Positions 31,732 through 42,556 of a DNA stretch of 64,000 nucleotides are shown piece after piece. The translations under genes were made by a program, and so were the position numbers. Source of the DNA: Hyphomicrobiaceae bacterium (GTDB lineage: Bacteria; Pseudomonadota; Alphaproteobacteria; Rhizobiales; Hyphomicrobiaceae); NCBI GenBank assembly GCA_008933705.1, contig WBUN01000027.1, positions 1 through 64,000 on the forward strand. The letters run 5' to 3'. The number at the start of each line of letters is the position of its first letter. The first letter of the stretch is position 1. The notes under the pieces were generated by a model that saw nothing but the letters and a program-made list of their open reading frames with translations, did not search any database and was not told the DNA's origin.

Positions 31732-32235
31732 CTACGTGTTGGATGTGGCGGCCTTCGGCACGGCCGGCGATGCAGCCTGACTCTTCACTGGCGGCAGAAC
31801 CTCCTGCCGCGGCCCACGCGCGAAACGGCCTGAGAACAACCAATACACAAGTCCCGAGACGAAGCCGGTCGTCAGGAATGCGGTTAGGGCGTAATTGTTG
31901 ACGATGCTCGCCTGGCCGCTCGACTCGCTGGAGTACTGGGCCGCGAAACCGATGCCGGCGATGATCGCACCCACCAGCACATAGTAGATCCAGCTGCCGA
32001 TCCTGCGCCACTCAGCGAACGCGGCGCCGATCAGCGCGAAGGGGGCCGAGAATATGGCGCTGTGGGTGGCGGCGGCCAGGGCCAGCATGCCGGTGCTCGT
32101 CAGCGCGTCGGGACCGGCCTCGGATGAGGCGCTGATCAGCTCGGTCGGCGTGGTGACGAACAAGACGATGGTCAGGCCGGCTGCGAGACAGGCGAGCACG
32201 AAGCCGAACACAACCCGAAACATGCGCGCGAACAT
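31732..32235 (-). CDS. Small four-TM membrane protein (paralogue of next gene)
   Basis: MFARMFRVVFGFVLACLAAGLTIVLFV... WIYYVLVGAIIAGIGFAAQ... FLTTGFVSGLVYWLFSGR. Confidence 0.75.
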   Translation of the reverse strand: MFARMFRVVFGFVLACLAAGLTIVLFVTTPTELISASSEAGPDALTSTGMLALAAATHSAIFSAPFALIGAAFAEWRRIGSWIYYVLVGAIIAGIGFAAQYSSESSGQASIVNNYALTAFLTTGFVSGLVYWLFSGRFARGPRQEVLPPVKSQAASPAVPKAATSNT

Positions 32236-32323
32236 GTCCGTCCCCTCATCCGGGCCGTTGATAACCCATATCAATCTATACGCCGTGAAGCGTTGTATTC
32301 AATCGCATTTCCTGTGAGCTGCC

Positions 32324-32740
32324 TCAGGCATTGCGGCCGGCCAACAGCCAGTACACGAATCCGCCGGCAAATCCGGCCGTCGCAAGCACCTGCCAAACGA
32401 CGGGCGAGAGCTGCATGATGCTGGCGGGCTGGTTGATGCGAACCAGCAGCGGCACAATCGCCAGCGCCGCGCCGCCGCCGATCACGTAGTAGAAGGCGCC
32501 GCGGATTCTCACCACCTCGCCCACGATGACGAGCAGCAGCGCCGGCATCAGGGTCTGTACCGAAAGAAGGCTGACTGCGAGCGCGAGCAGGTCGGGCAGA
32601 TCATTCAGCGTGGTCTCGCCGCGCTCCGAGAACGCCTGAACGATGCGCTCCTGGCCGAGCGAGACAATCACGAAGCCGGTCACAAGCATGGCCAGCACGA
32701 ATGCGATCGGCAGAAGTATGATGCGCCCCAGAGCCCTCAT
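32324..32740 (-). CDS. Small four-TM membrane protein (paralogue of preceding gene)
   Basis: MRALGRIILLPIAFVLAMLVTGFVIV... AFYYVIGGGAALAIVPLL... VLATAGFAGGFVYWLLAGR. Confidence 0.75.
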   Translation of the reverse strand: MRALGRIILLPIAFVLAMLVTGFVIVSLGQERIVQAFSERGETTLNDLPDLLALAVSLLSVQTLMPALLLVIVGEVVRIRGAFYYVIGGGAALAIVPLLVRINQPASIMQLSPVVWQVLATAGFAGGFVYWLLAGRNA

Positions 32741-32757
32741 CGGTTCTCTCCCAAGCT

Positions 32758-33945
32758 TCAGCGGGCCGCAACCTTGCGCTCGCTGGCGCTCAGCTTCAAG
32801 CTCTCCGACTTGAGCTGCCCGCATGCGGCCATGATGTCGCGACCGCGCGGTGTGCGCACCGGGCTCGCATAGCCGGCGCGGTTGACCACCTCGGCGAAGC
32901 GCTCGATCTGCTCCCAGTCCGAGCATTCGTGCGCCGTGCCGGGCCATGGATTGAACGGGATCAGGTTGATCTTGGCCGGAATGCCCGAGAGCAGCTTCAC
33001 CAGGGCCCGGGCGTCGGCGAGGCTGTCGTTCACGTCCTTCAGCATGACATACTCGAAGGTGATGCGCCTTGCATTGGAAAGGCCCGGATAGGCGCGGCAC
33101 GCCGCCAGCAGCTCGGCGATCGGGTACTTGCGGTTGATCGGCACCAGCTTGTCGCGCAGCTCGTCGCGCACGGCATGCAACGAGATGGCGAGCATGGTGC
33201 CCGCCTCCGCGCCCCAACGCGGGATCTCCGGCACCACGCCGCTGGTGGAAAGCGTGACGCGCCGTTTGGAGAGCGACAGCCCGTCGCCATCGGTGGCGAT
33301 TGCAATCGCGTCCCTGACGTTATCGAAATTGTACAGAGGCTCGCCCATGCCCATCAGAACGACGTTGGTGATCTTGCGCTCGGTGTCCGGAAGCAGGAGG
33401 CCGTCGCCGGGCGGGCTTGCACCGGGCCAGTCGCCGATGCGGTCGCGCGCCAGCAGGATCTGGCCGACGATCTCGGCGGCCTCGAGATTGCGCACCAGCT
33501 TCTGGGTGCCCGTGTGGCAGAACGAGCAGGTGAGCGTGCAGCCGACCTGGCTCGAGATGCACAGCGTGCCGCGGTCGGCTTCGGGGATGTAGACCGTCTC
33601 GATCTCGGGCGCCCTGGCCTCGTGGCCGCGCCTGGGCAGGCGCAGCAGCCACTTGCGGGTGCCGTCGACGGAGACCTGCTCGGCCACGATCTCCGGCCGC
33701 TCGAGGGTGTAGGCTTCCGACAGGCGCGCACGCAGCTCCTTGGACACGTCCGACATGTCGTCGAAGGCGGTGGCGCCGCGCACGTACATCCAGCTCCAAA
33801 GCTGACCGACGCGCATGCGCAGCTGCTTGTCCGGTACACCGATAGCCGCCAGCGCCGCCTTCAGCCCATCGCGGCCGAGGCCGGCGAGAGAGGGCTTGGC
33901 GGTGGCGCCGCGCTCCGGAGCATCAATGGCGAGGACAGCAGGCAT
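32758..33945 (-). CDS. rlmN: 23S rRNA (adenine2503-C2)-methyltransferase RlmN
   Basis: Radical [56 protein letters not shown]. Confidence 0.96.
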   Translation of the reverse strand: MPAVLAIDAPERGATAKPSLAGLGRDGLKAALAAIGVPDKQLRMRVGQLWSWMYVRGATAFDDMSDVSKELRARLSEAYTLERPEIVAEQVSVDGTRKWLLRLPRRGHEARAPEIETVYIPEADRGTLCISSQVGCTLTCSFCHTGTQKLVRNLEAAEIVGQILLARDRIGDWPGASPPGDGLLLPDTERKITNVVLMGMGEPLYNFDNVRDAIAIATDGDGLSLSKRRVTLSTSGVVPEIPRWGAEAGTMLAISLHAVRDELRDKLVPINRKYPIAELLAACRAYPGLSNARRITFEYVMLKDVNDSLADARALVKLLSGIPAKINLIPFNPWPGTAHECSDWEQIERFAEVVNRAGYASPVRTPRGRDIMAACGQLKSESLKLSASERKVAAR

Positions 33946-34163
33946 GGGGTCCAGCTCGATGATTCGACCCCTATGTAGCGATCGGCGGCCGCAATCGGAA
34001 GCCCGCTCGTTCATGAGCCCGTTGGCGGCATCGCCGATCGGTTTGGGTAGCGCAGGCAAGGTGGAATCTCGAGCCTTGTGCAGCAGCGAATTTCGCCTGT
34101 ATGTGCAGCGCAATTGAACAGGTATGATGAATTGTCTGGACTCTGGATCGAGCGGCGCGACCT

Positions 34164-35327
34164 GTGACGCAAGCGGCCAACAATGCGCCCCGGCATCGGA
34201 AGTTTTCTTCCGAGATCGCAGGCGCTTGCGGCGACCTCGGCACCTTCATTCCGCACGTCATCGGTGCCATCACCGTTGCGGGCCTTGCCCCGGCCGGCGT
34301 ACTGGTCGGGTTCGGCGCATTCCTGATTTCCAGCGGCCTGTTCTACGGCCTGCCCATGGCCGTGCAGCCCATGAAGGCGATTTCGGCCGTGCTGCTGACG
34401 GGTCAGGCCGGGCCCGGCGAGATGGCAGCCGCCGGCATGCTCCTCGGCCTCACGCTGATCGTGCTCGCAGCCACGGGGACCATCGGCTGGCTGGCGCGCG
34501 TCATTCCGCAGTCGGTGTCGGCCGGCCTGCAGCTCGGCCTCGGCATCTCGATGGGCATCCTCGGCCTGGAGCTGATCCTGCGCACGCCATGGCTCGGGGT
34601 TGCGGCGCTTGTGCTGCTGATCGGCATGATGCGCATTCCGCGCTTTCCGGCGGCTCCGGCCATGCTCCTGATGGCCGTCGCAGTCGGCGCGTTGTCGGGC
34701 ATGGTGCAGGCGCCGGGCGGCGTGGGCCTCCAATGGAGCGCGCTGACGCTGAAGGTGCCAACGCTGGATGAGACGTGGCGCGCTGTGCAGCTTCTGGTGG
34801 TGCCGCAGCTTCCGCTTACCCTCACCAATGCGGTGATCGTGGCCGCGCTTGTCTGCCGCGATCTCTTTCCTGCCAATACGCGCGCGAGCGAGCGCAACCT
34901 CGCGCTGTCCTCAGGCTTCGCCAATCTGCTGCTCGCCCCATTGGGCGCCATGCCGATGTGCCATGGCGCCGGCGGTATTCAGGCTCAGCATCGCTTCGGC
35001 GCCCGCACGGGCTTGGCGCCAGTCCTGCTCGGCACCGTGCTGCTGACCCTCGGCCTTGGATTTGCCGGCAGCGCGGCCTCGCTGTTTGCGGTGATCCCGA
35101 TCGGCGCGGTGGGGGCGCTGCTGCTCGTTGCCGGCACCGACCTCGCCTTGTCGCGGCGGTTGTTCGATGCCCAGCCGTCCTGCCGGCCCGTCATCGGCAT
35201 CGCAGCGGCCGCGACGCTGTTCTACAACCCGGCCGTCGGCCTGGTTGCCGGGTGCATCGGCGAGATCGTCCGCAAGGCCATCCTGCGCGCCATCAACGCG
35301 CGCGCCGAAAGCAACTCCCCGTCCTGA
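34164..35327 (+). CDS. MOT1-like putative sulfate/molybdate transporter
   Basis: [58 protein letters not shown] motifs; GTG start. Confidence 0.85.
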   Translation: MTQAANNAPRHRKFSSEIAGACGDLGTFIPHVIGAITVAGLAPAGVLVGFGAFLISSGLFYGLPMAVQPMKAISAVLLTGQAGPGEMAAAGMLLGLTLIVLAATGTIGWLARVIPQSVSAGLQLGLGISMGILGLELILRTPWLGVAALVLLIGMMRIPRFPAAPAMLLMAVAVGALSGMVQAPGGVGLQWSALTLKVPTLDETWRAVQLLVVPQLPLTLTNAVIVAALVCRDLFPANTRASERNLALSSGFANLLLAPLGAMPMCHGAGGIQAQHRFGARTGLAPVLLGTVLLTLGLGFAGSAASLFAVIPIGAVGALLLVAGTDLALSRRLFDAQPSCRPVIGIAAAATLFYNPAVGLVAGCIGEIVRKAILRAINARAESNSPS

Positions 35328-35380
35328 GCGCCTGAAGTCCGCCGCGCCCCCTGAGCCAACAGGCTCAACGGGCTTCGTTC

Positions 35381-36685
35381 CTACAGGATGAACTTGCTCA
35401 GGTCGGCGTTCTTGGCGAGATCGCCGATGCGGGCCTGTACGTAGGCCGCATCGATGGTGGTGGTCTCGCCGCCCTTGTCGGCGGCGTCGAACGAGATCTC
35501 GTCGAGCACGCGCTCCATCACCGTCTGCAGCCGCCGCGCGCCGATGTTCTCGACCGTGGAATTAACCTGCGCGGCGATCTCGGCCAGCGCATTGATGGCA
35601 TCGTCGGTGAACACGAGCTTGACGCCCTCGGTCGCCAGCAGCGCGACGTACTGCTTGATGAGGCTCGCTTCCGGCTCGGTCAGGATGCGGCGTAAATCCT
35701 CCGTCGTCAGCGGTTTCAGCTCGACGCGGATCGGCAGCCGGCCCTGCAGCTCCGGCAGCAGGTCGGAAGGCTTGGCTGCGTGGAAGGCGCCGGACGCGAT
35801 GAACAGCACGTGGTCGGTCTTCACCGGGCCGTACTTGGTCGACACGGTCGTGCCCTCGATCAGGGGCAGCAGATCGCGCTGCACGCCCTCGCGCGAAACG
35901 TCGGCGCCGATGCGGCCGCCTTCGGAGCGGGCACAGATCTTGTCGATCTCGTCGAGGAAGACGATGCCGTCATTCTCCACGCTCTTGATCGCATCTTGCA
36001 CGATCTGGTCCTGGTCCAGCAGCTTGTCGCTCTCCTGTGCGATCAGCAGCTCGTAGCTATGGCCGACGGTGGTGCGGCGCGGCTTCATGCGCTGGCCGAA
36101 CGCCTTGCCCAGCATCTCGCCGAGATTGAGCATGCCGACCTGTCCGCCGGGGATGTCGAAGGTCGGAAGCTGCGGCGCCGCCTCCGCTACCTGGATCTCG
36201 ATCTCCTTGTCGTTGAGCTCGTTGGTTCGCAGCCGCTTGCGGAAGCTCTCGCGCGTGGCCGGCGATGCGCCGGTGCCGACGAGCGCGTCGAGCACGCGCT
36301 CCTCGGCGTTCTTCTCGGCCAGCGCCTTCACCTCCCTGCGCTTAGCCTCGCGCACGAGGCCGATGCCGACCTCGATGAGGTCGCGCACGATGGAATCGAC
36401 GTCGCGGCCGACGTAGCCGACCTCGGTGAACTTGGTCGCCTCGACCTTGAGGAAGGGGGCGCCGGCAAGACGGGCGAGCCGGCGCGAGATCTCGGTCTTG
36501 CCGCAGCCGGTCGGACCGATCATCAGGATGTTCTTGGGCAGAACCTCCTCCTTGAGGTCCTCGGGGAGCTGCTGGCGGCGCCAGCGGTTGCGCAGCGCGA
36601 TGGCGACGGCGCGCTTGGCATCCTTCTGGCCGACGATGAAGCGGTCGAGCTCGGAGACGATTTCGCGGGGGGAGAAGCTGGTCAT
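35381..36685 (-). CDS. hslU: ATP-dependent protease ATPase subunit HslU
   Basis: [49 protein letters not shown]. Confidence 0.98.
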   Translation of the reverse strand: MTSFSPREIVSELDRFIVGQKDAKRAVAIALRNRWRRQQLPEDLKEEVLPKNILMIGPTGCGKTEISRRLARLAGAPFLKVEATKFTEVGYVGRDVDSIVRDLIEVGIGLVREAKRREVKALAEKNAEERVLDALVGTGASPATRESFRKRLRTNELNDKEIEIQVAEAAPQLPTFDIPGGQVGMLNLGEMLGKAFGQRMKPRRTTVGHSYELLIAQESDKLLDQDQIVQDAIKSVENDGIVFLDEIDKICARSEGGRIGADVSREGVQRDLLPLIEGTTVSTKYGPVKTDHVLFIASGAFHAAKPSDLLPELQGRLPIRVELKPLTTEDLRRILTEPEASLIKQYVALLATEGVKLVFTDDAINALAEIAAQVNSTVENIGARRLQTVMERVLDEISFDAADKGGETTTIDAAYVQARIGDLAKNADLSKFIL

Positions 36686-37245
36686 TTGCTGCTGTCGAGC
36701 GCCTCAATCACGAGATGGGTATTGGTGTAGACGCAAATCTCGGCGGCAATGGCCATGGCCTTGCGCGCGATCTCCTCGGCGCTGAGGCCGCTGTCAATCA
36801 GCGCCTTTGCCGCCGCCAGGGCGTAGTTGCCGCCCGAGCCGATGCCCATGACGCCGGCTTCCGGCTCCAGCACGTCGCCGGTGCCGGTCAGCACCAGGGT
36901 CTTCTCGCGGTCGGCGACGATCATCATGGCCTCGAGCCGGCGCAGGAAGCGATCGGTGCGCCAGTCCTTGGCGAGCTCGACGGCGGCGCGCGTGAGCTGC
37001 CCCGGATACTGCTCGAGCTTGGCCTCGAGCCGCTCGAACAGCGTGAAGGCATCCGCCGTCGCGCCGGCAAAGCCGCCGATGACGTCGCCCTTGCCGAGCG
37101 AGCGCACCTTCTTGGCGTTGGCCTTGATGACGGTGGCGCCGAGACTGACCTGGCCGTCGCCGGCCACGACCACCTTGCCGCCTTTGCGGACGGTCAGGAT
37201 GGTGGTGCCGTGCCAGACGCCTTGGGATGAAGCTACATCGTTCAT
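36682..37245 (-). CDS. hslV: ATP-dependent protease subunit HslV
   Basis: [41 protein letters not shown]; overlaps hslU start. Confidence 0.98.
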   Translation of the reverse strand: MNDVASSQGVWHGTTILTVRKGGKVVVAGDGQVSLGATVIKANAKKVRSLGKGDVIGGFAGATADAFTLFERLEAKLEQYPGQLTRAAVELAKDWRTDRFLRRLEAMMIVADREKTLVLTGTGDVLEPEAGVMGIGSGGNYALAAAKALIDSGLSAEEIARKAMAIAAEICVYTNTHLVIEALDSSK

Positions 37246-37381
37246 GTCGGAACCTTCGGGGCCATGTCGGCGTGAACCCCCCGTAAATCAAGGGGCCCCA
37301 TTATGGCGACGGTCTATGGAAACCATGCCCCCGAGCTGATAAAGGCTTGGTTTCCCTCATGCAAGCAGGGCAATCGATCTC

Positions 37382-37972
37382 GTGAAACGGCAAGCCACCA
37401 TCGAGCGCTCCACCAAGGAGACGAAGATCAAAGCCTCCGTCGATCTCGACGGAACCGGCGCCTATGACGTCGCGACCGGCATCGGCTTCCTCGATCATAT
37501 GCTGGAGCAGCTTGCCCGCCACTCTCTGATCGATATTACGCTGAAGGCGAAGGGCGACCTGCACATCGATTTCCACCACACCACCGAGGACAGCGGCATC
37601 GTCATCGGCCAGGCAGTGGCGAAGGCGCTGGGCGACAAGCAGGGCATCGCCCGCTACGCCTCGGTCTCGCTGCCCATGGACGAGACGCTGACGCGCGTCG
37701 CCATCGACGTGTCGGGCCGGCCGTACCTCATCTGGAAAGTCGCCTTCTCGCAGCCCAAGATCGGCGAGATGGACACCGAGCTGTTCCGCGAGTGGTTCCA
37801 GGCCTTCGCGCAGAACGCCGGCATTACGCTGCACGTCGAGAATGTGTACGGCGAGAACAACCACCACATCGCCGAGACGTGCTTCAAGGGCCTCGCCCGG
37901 GCGCTGCGCGAGGCGGTGGCCATCGACCCGCGCCAAGCCGGCCGCGTGCCCTCCACCAAGGGCGCGCTGTAG
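37382..37972 (+). CDS. hisB: Imidazoleglycerol-phosphate dehydratase
   Basis: [48 protein letters not shown] start. Confidence 0.97.
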   Translation: MKRQATIERSTKETKIKASVDLDGTGAYDVATGIGFLDHMLEQLARHSLIDITLKAKGDLHIDFHHTTEDSGIVIGQAVAKALGDKQGIARYASVSLPMDETLTRVAIDVSGRPYLIWKVAFSQPKIGEMDTELFREWFQAFAQNAGITLHVENVYGENNHHIAETCFKGLARALREAVAIDPRQAGRVPSTKGAL

Positions 37973-38159
37973 CCCAAGCCGCGCAAGCGGCGCGCTCAGC
38001 CGCAGGACCGGTGCGTCCGGCGAGGGTGTTCCTTTGCCGGCGGCCGATCGCCGTCCCCTGGAGACCATCCGACCGAGACGGAATCGCCGATCCTTCCGTT
38101 GTCATCCCGAAATGTCGCGCCAGCGAAATATCCGGCACCCAGGGGCTGAAGGAGAACCC

Positions 38160-38230
38160 CCGTCCAGAGCCCGTCGAAGGACGGCTGTGAGGTACCGTTG
38201 CGGCCGCGTGGTTCGACAGGCTCACCACGG
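38160..38230. repeat. Type-B paired-hairpin element between hisB and plsC-like gene
   Basis: CCGTCC-AGAGCCCGTCGAA-GGACGG ... CGTGG-TTCGACAGGCTCA-CCACG; near-identical in inverted orientation to 62163-62232. Confidence 0.85.
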
Positions 38231-38446
38231 AGGATACGGGTATGCTCTCAGCCCCTGGGTTGACATCTGTGCGGCGCACGTCACTTCCGCATTCCAATTT
38301 TACCGGATGGACCCTGGCCGAGAGCGGCCGGAAGATTTCGTCAGATTGTCAACGTTCCATCATCGAACTGCAGCGTGCGTGGGGGATAGGCGAGGCGTGG
38401 ACGAAAGTCGTGCGATTCGCTTCCGAACGTTGCGGAGCCTGGCGCC

Positions 38447-39259
38447 ATGCAAGCCCCCGACGTCGCCTCGCCGATCACCTTCGGGTCGGCCCCGCCGGCG
38501 TGGCGGGTGCCTGCTGCGGGCCACATCCTGGGCTGTGAGCTGCCGCATCTGGGCCTTGGCGACCGCCTGCTGCTGCGGGGCTTGATGCTGCTTGCGCGCC
38601 GCCAGATCGCGGCCGTGCATGGCCTCCAGCACGTTCGCCCGGCCATGGATCCGTTTATTCTGGCCATGAACCACGGCACGCGCCGCGAGTCGCTGCTGGT
38701 GCCCGCGCTCCTGTTCCTGAACAGGGGCGGCCGCCTCATCCACTTTCTCGCCGACTGGAATTTTCAGCTCATTCCCGGCGTCGGCCTCATCTACCGGAGG
38801 GCGCAGGTCGTGACTGTGACGCGCAAGTCCGCCAAGCCGCGCGCACTCAACGGCTTGAAGCCCTTCTTCCGCCAAGTCCTTCCGCCGTTCGAGCTGGCCC
38901 GGGCGCATCTGCTTGCCGGCCGGCCGGTGGGAATCTTCCCGGAGGGTACCGTCAACCGCGACCCTGATCGCCTGCTGCGCGGACGCCGCGGCGCGGCGCG
39001 CCTGTCGCTCGAAACCGGTGCCCCGATCGTGCCGATGGGCATCCGCTTCCCGGGCGTCGAACCTGGGAGCCCGGTTCCGGAGCACGCGGCCATGGAGTTG
39101 CACATCGGCGCTCCGCTCACGCCGCCCGGCTCGCCCGGCCACCGCGCGTCGGTGGGTGCCGTCAGCACTTGGCACGCCGCCATCATGAACGAGATCGCGC
39201 GACTTTCCGGCAAGGCATGGACAACGCCGATGAAGGAGGCCAGCCATGGTCGATCATGA
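38447..39259 (+). CDS. PlsC-like 1-acylglycerol-3-phosphate O-acyltransferase family protein
   Basis: FILAMNHGTRRESLL (NHxxxxE-type variant) and VGIFPEGTVNRD. Confidence 0.85.
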   Translation: MQAPDVASPITFGSAPPAWRVPAAGHILGCELPHLGLGDRLLLRGLMLLARRQIAAVHGLQHVRPAMDPFILAMNHGTRRESLLVPALLFLNRGGRLIHFLADWNFQLIPGVGLIYRRAQVVTVTRKSAKPRALNGLKPFFRQVLPPFELARAHLLAGRPVGIFPEGTVNRDPDRLLRGRRGAARLSLETGAPIVPMGIRFPGVEPGSPVPEHAAMELHIGAPLTPPGSPGHRASVGAVSTWHAAIMNEIARLSGKAWTTPMKEASHGRS

Positions 39260-39902
39260 GGACATCAAGGCAGAGCGCATAACGGACGAAGCAGGGCGGA
39301 AGGCCGCGTTGCAGGTGCTGACCGCAACCTACAAGAAGGAGAAGGGCTGGGTCAGCGAGCCCGAGCAGCAGATTCCGCCGAGCGATGTCGGCAGGCAGGA
39401 CATCGCCTGGTTCGTCGTGCACTTCCGGGAACGCCCGGTCGGCGTTCTGCGCGTCCTCTACGACCCGCCGCTGGCGCAATACGCCAAGTACGGCTTCAAG
39501 CTCATCGATCCGCGCATCGACATCGAGGCCTATCTAAAGCAGCGGCGTTTCGCCGAGATCGGCCGGTTTGCCGTCGTCTCGGAGCACCGCGGCAATATGA
39601 TGCTGGCCGCCGCGCTGATGCGCGCCGCCACCGAGGACATGGTGGAGCTGGGATACACGCACCTCATTACCGATGTGTTCGAGGACGACGTGCACAGCCC
39701 GTTGGGATTCCACACGCGCGTCATGGGATTTCTGCCGGTCGCCACGCATGACCATGGCGAGCTCAACTGTGCCAGCCGCCGCATCACGCTGGTGCTCGAT
39801 CTGAAATCGAGCTACCAGCGCCTGAGAGCCCGCGGCAACTGGCTGTATCGCTACCTCACCCGGGATTGGGACGACGCCCTGCACCGGCGCTTCGCAAGCT
39901 GA
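39246..39902 (+). CDS. GNAT-fold acyltransferase (N-acyl amino acid synthase / FeeM-like)
   Basis: VGVLRVLYDPP, EIGRFAVVSEHRGNMMLAAALMRAA..., HTRVMGFLPV; 14-nt overlap with plsC-like gene. Confidence 0.7.
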   Translation: MVDHEDIKAERITDEAGRKAALQVLTATYKKEKGWVSEPEQQIPPSDVGRQDIAWFVVHFRERPVGVLRVLYDPPLAQYAKYGFKLIDPRIDIEAYLKQRRFAEIGRFAVVSEHRGNMMLAAALMRAATEDMVELGYTHLITDVFEDDVHSPLGFHTRVMGFLPVATHDHGELNCASRRITLVLDLKSSYQRLRARGNWLYRYLTRDWDDALHRRFAS

Positions 39903-40067
39903 CGGCGGCAGTCTGCGAGTGCCGCCCGTTGCCGGCCGGGCGTCCGTGCATGCCGCATGCCGGGTTGCCCAAGATGTCGCGGCGACAAGCCGTACCGTCG
40001 GGCGGCATCATTCCCGCATTGCCATCTTTTCGCGTCCCCCTGCTGTTGTTGCGCCCGAGGCCGGACG

Positions 40068-40772
40068 ATGTGGGATTTGCTGTTCATCCTGATCATCATC
40101 GGCCTGCGCGCGGGGCCGGGATGGGTATTCAGCTGGGCGACCGATCGCTACGGTTCACCGCGCCCGGATCTGGCCTACACCGGGAAGGACCTCGCACGGC
40201 GGCTGCTCGACGAGTCGGGTCTCGCGTACGTGCAGGTGGAGGAGTTGGCCGACGTGCCCGATTTCGGGGACGCCTACGACCCGGAGAAGCGCATCGTCCA
40301 GCTTTCGCACAAGGTAGCCGGAGAGCGCTCGCTCGCCGCCTACGCCGTGGCCGCACATGAGGTCGGCCACGCCATCCAGCACGCAGGCGGCGACGAGGCG
40401 ATGGCGCTGCAGCACAGCCTCGTCAAAGTCGTCAACGGCCTGCTGTATCTGACGGTCGGCATATCCGCCGTCATCGTCTTGATGTCGTTCGGTGGCCAAT
40501 CCTACGAGGAGATCGTGCCGCGCTGGGTGCTCGGCCTTCTGCTGTTCGGATATTTCGGCGGCAGCGCCGTGTTCAGGCTGCTCACCCTGCCTGTGGAGTG
40601 GGATGCGAGCTTCGGCCATGCCCTGCCGATGCTCGAGCAGCGTGCCTTGCTCAATGAGACCGATCTGCGCAGCGTGCGCATCCTGCTCTTTGTTGCTGCG
40701 TGCACGTATATTGCCGTGGCCGTGCTGGGTCTGATCGCCTTCTTCGCCCTGGTGGCCACCAGCGGACGATGA
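40068..40772 (+). CDS. Membrane neutral zinc metallopeptidase (YugP / Zn_peptidase_2-like)
   Basis: AVAAHEVGHAIQHAGGDEAMALQ; LPVEWDASFGHALPMLEQ; several TM segments. Confidence 0.88.
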   Translation: MWDLLFILIIIGLRAGPGWVFSWATDRYGSPRPDLAYTGKDLARRLLDESGLAYVQVEELADVPDFGDAYDPEKRIVQLSHKVAGERSLAAYAVAAHEVGHAIQHAGGDEAMALQHSLVKVVNGLLYLTVGISAVIVLMSFGGQSYEEIVPRWVLGLLLFGYFGGSAVFRLLTLPVEWDASFGHALPMLEQRALLNETDLRSVRILLFVAACTYIAVAVLGLIAFFALVATSGR

Positions 40773-40895
40773 GCAGTCGGAAGTTGACGGGTGTGGCGGC
40801 CCGGCGGCCGGCCAGGGGCTCGTCCGTTCAAAGCGCTCGCCTTTGCCGCGACGACGGAATAGAAGGTTGCTGCACAACCCCTCGAGCCAGGGCCC

Positions 40896-41387
40896 ATGCT
40901 CACGTTCACGGTTCACGAGCCCCCCGCTCCGCCGGCCGACCGCATCGACCGGGCGGAAGCGCTCGTCTTCGTTAAGGACGGCTTTTCGTGGGCTGCCGCT
41001 TTGTTCGCGCCGCTGTGGTTGGGCCTGCACCGGCTGTGGCTGCCGCTGCTGGGGTACATCATCATTGCCGCGGCGCTTGGACTGGCACAGGAGGCGACCG
41101 TGTTCGACCGGCGCTGGGTCGGGCTCGCCATGTTCGCTGTCAACCTGATGCTCGGGTTCGAGGCCGGCACGCTGCGGCGCTGGGTGCTCGACAGGCGGGG
41201 CTGGCGCATGCTGGGCTCGGTCTCCGGCCGCTCCGTCGATGAGTGCGAGCGGCGATTCTTCGAAGGCTGGCTTCCCTCGCAACCCATCATCGCGCCCAAT
41301 GCCTCTTCCGGCGCCGGCAGTCCGCCCGGCCGCACATGGGGCGGCATCGGGCACCGCATCGGCGCGCTGATCGGCACACGCTCGTAG
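40896..41387 (+). CDS. DUF2628-like membrane protein
   Basis: [35 protein letters not shown] pattern; immediately upstream of hisH. Confidence 0.82.
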   Translation: MLTFTVHEPPAPPADRIDRAEALVFVKDGFSWAAALFAPLWLGLHRLWLPLLGYIIIAAALGLAQEATVFDRRWVGLAMFAVNLMLGFEAGTLRRWVLDRRGWRMLGSVSGRSVDECERRFFEGWLPSQPIIAPNASSGAGSPPGRTWGGIGHRIGALIGTRS

Positions 41388-41394
41388 ACCCTCC

Positions 41395-42048
41395 ATGCAG
41401 CGCCTCGTCATCATCAACTACGGCTCCGGCAACCTCCATTCGGCGGCGAAGGCCTTCGAGCGTGCGGCACGCGAGAGCGAGGCCGACGTCAGCATCACAG
41501 TCAGCGCGCGGGCGGAGGACGTGGCAGCCGCCGATCGTATTGTCTTGCCCGGGGTCGGCGCCTTCGCCGACTGCAGGAACGGGCTCGACGCCGTGCCCGG
41601 CATGCACGCCGCCCTGGAGAAGGCCGTGCGCACACAAGGCCGGCCGTTCCTCGGCATCTGCGTCGGCATGCAGCTCATGGCCGAGCGCGGCCTCGAGTTC
41701 GGTGTCACGCCGGGTCTCGGCTGGGTCAAAGGCGACGTAGTCGCCATCAAGCCGGGCGACCCCTCGCTCAAGATCCCGCACATGGGCTGGAACACGCTGA
41801 ACGTGGTCAACGATCACCCGCTGCTTGCCGGCATCGAGACGGGACCGCGCGGCCTGCACGCCTATTTCGTGCATTCCTTCCATCTGGCCGCGTCGGATCG
41901 TGCAACGGTGGTGGCAGAGGCGGACTACGGGGGGGCGGTGACCGCGATGGTCGGGGCAGACAACATCGCGGGCACCCAGTTCCACCCGGAGAAGAGCCAG
42001 ACGCTGGGACTGCGGCTCATCGCCAATTTCCTGAAGTGGCGGCCCTAG
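41395..42048 (+). CDS. hisH: Imidazole glycerol phosphate synthase subunit HisH
   Basis: [41 protein letters not shown]. Confidence 0.97.
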   Translation: MQRLVIINYGSGNLHSAAKAFERAARESEADVSITVSARAEDVAAADRIVLPGVGAFADCRNGLDAVPGMHAALEKAVRTQGRPFLGICVGMQLMAERGLEFGVTPGLGWVKGDVVAIKPGDPSLKIPHMGWNTLNVVNDHPLLAGIETGPRGLHAYFVHSFHLAASDRATVVAEADYGGAVTAMVGADNIAGTQFHPEKSQTLGLRLIANFLKWRP

Positions 42049-42075
42049 AGAGGGGAACCAGTGGGGGCTGGAGGC

Positions 42076-42405
42076 TCAGGCGGCCTTCGCTTCAGGCAAC
42101 GCGGGCACGGGGAACGCAACGACATTGGTGGCAGGACCGGCCGCATCCTGGCGGCGCTTCTTGAACCAGCGCAGCGCCGTGTTGAGCATGACGGCGTTGG
42201 ATTCGACCTGCTGGATCAACAAGCCGTCCTCGCTGTCGAGATGATCCTTGAGGCGCTGCTCGAGCACGCCTGGCCGCTCGGACGTCTGCACGTACCAGGT
42301 GTTCTCCAGCGGCCTCGCCCACGCATCGCCGAGCTGCATGATGGCGGAGGAAAGGCTGTGACGGGCGGGGGAGGCGAGGTCGTAGGTGATGAGGTAGGTG
42401 CGCAT
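42076..42405 (-). CDS. Cas2-like-fold (SinR-like) small protein
   Basis: MRTYLITYDLASPARHSLSSAIMQLGDAWARPLENTWYVQTSERPGVLEQRLKDHLDSEDGLLIQQV resembles the SinR-like/Cas2-like ferredoxin-fold pattern. Confidence 0.6.
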   Translation of the reverse strand: MRTYLITYDLASPARHSLSSAIMQLGDAWARPLENTWYVQTSERPGVLEQRLKDHLDSEDGLLIQQVESNAVMLNTALRWFKKRRQDAAGPATNVVAFPVPALPEAKAA

Positions 42406-42556
42406 CGTCGGTCTCGTGGGCAGCGAGTGGAGCGGGAAGCTTCGCCCCCGCCCTGATACGCAGCTCGCGGCGGGGAACGTAAAGAGAACATGCCGCGATT
42501 CGTGGCTTGCGTCGACGGAAAAGTTCTGAGTTTGTTCCGCAGATCGGCTGCGCCGT

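Noticed and set aside
37246-37381. RpoH heat-shock promoter upstream of hslV
   Set aside because: A CTTGAT-like element can be seen on the minus strand, but a matching -10 at proper spacing was not convincing.
42076-42405. True CRISPR Cas2
   Set aside because: No cas1, effector or array nearby; more like the stand-alone SinR-like family, so only a fold-level resemblance is claimed.
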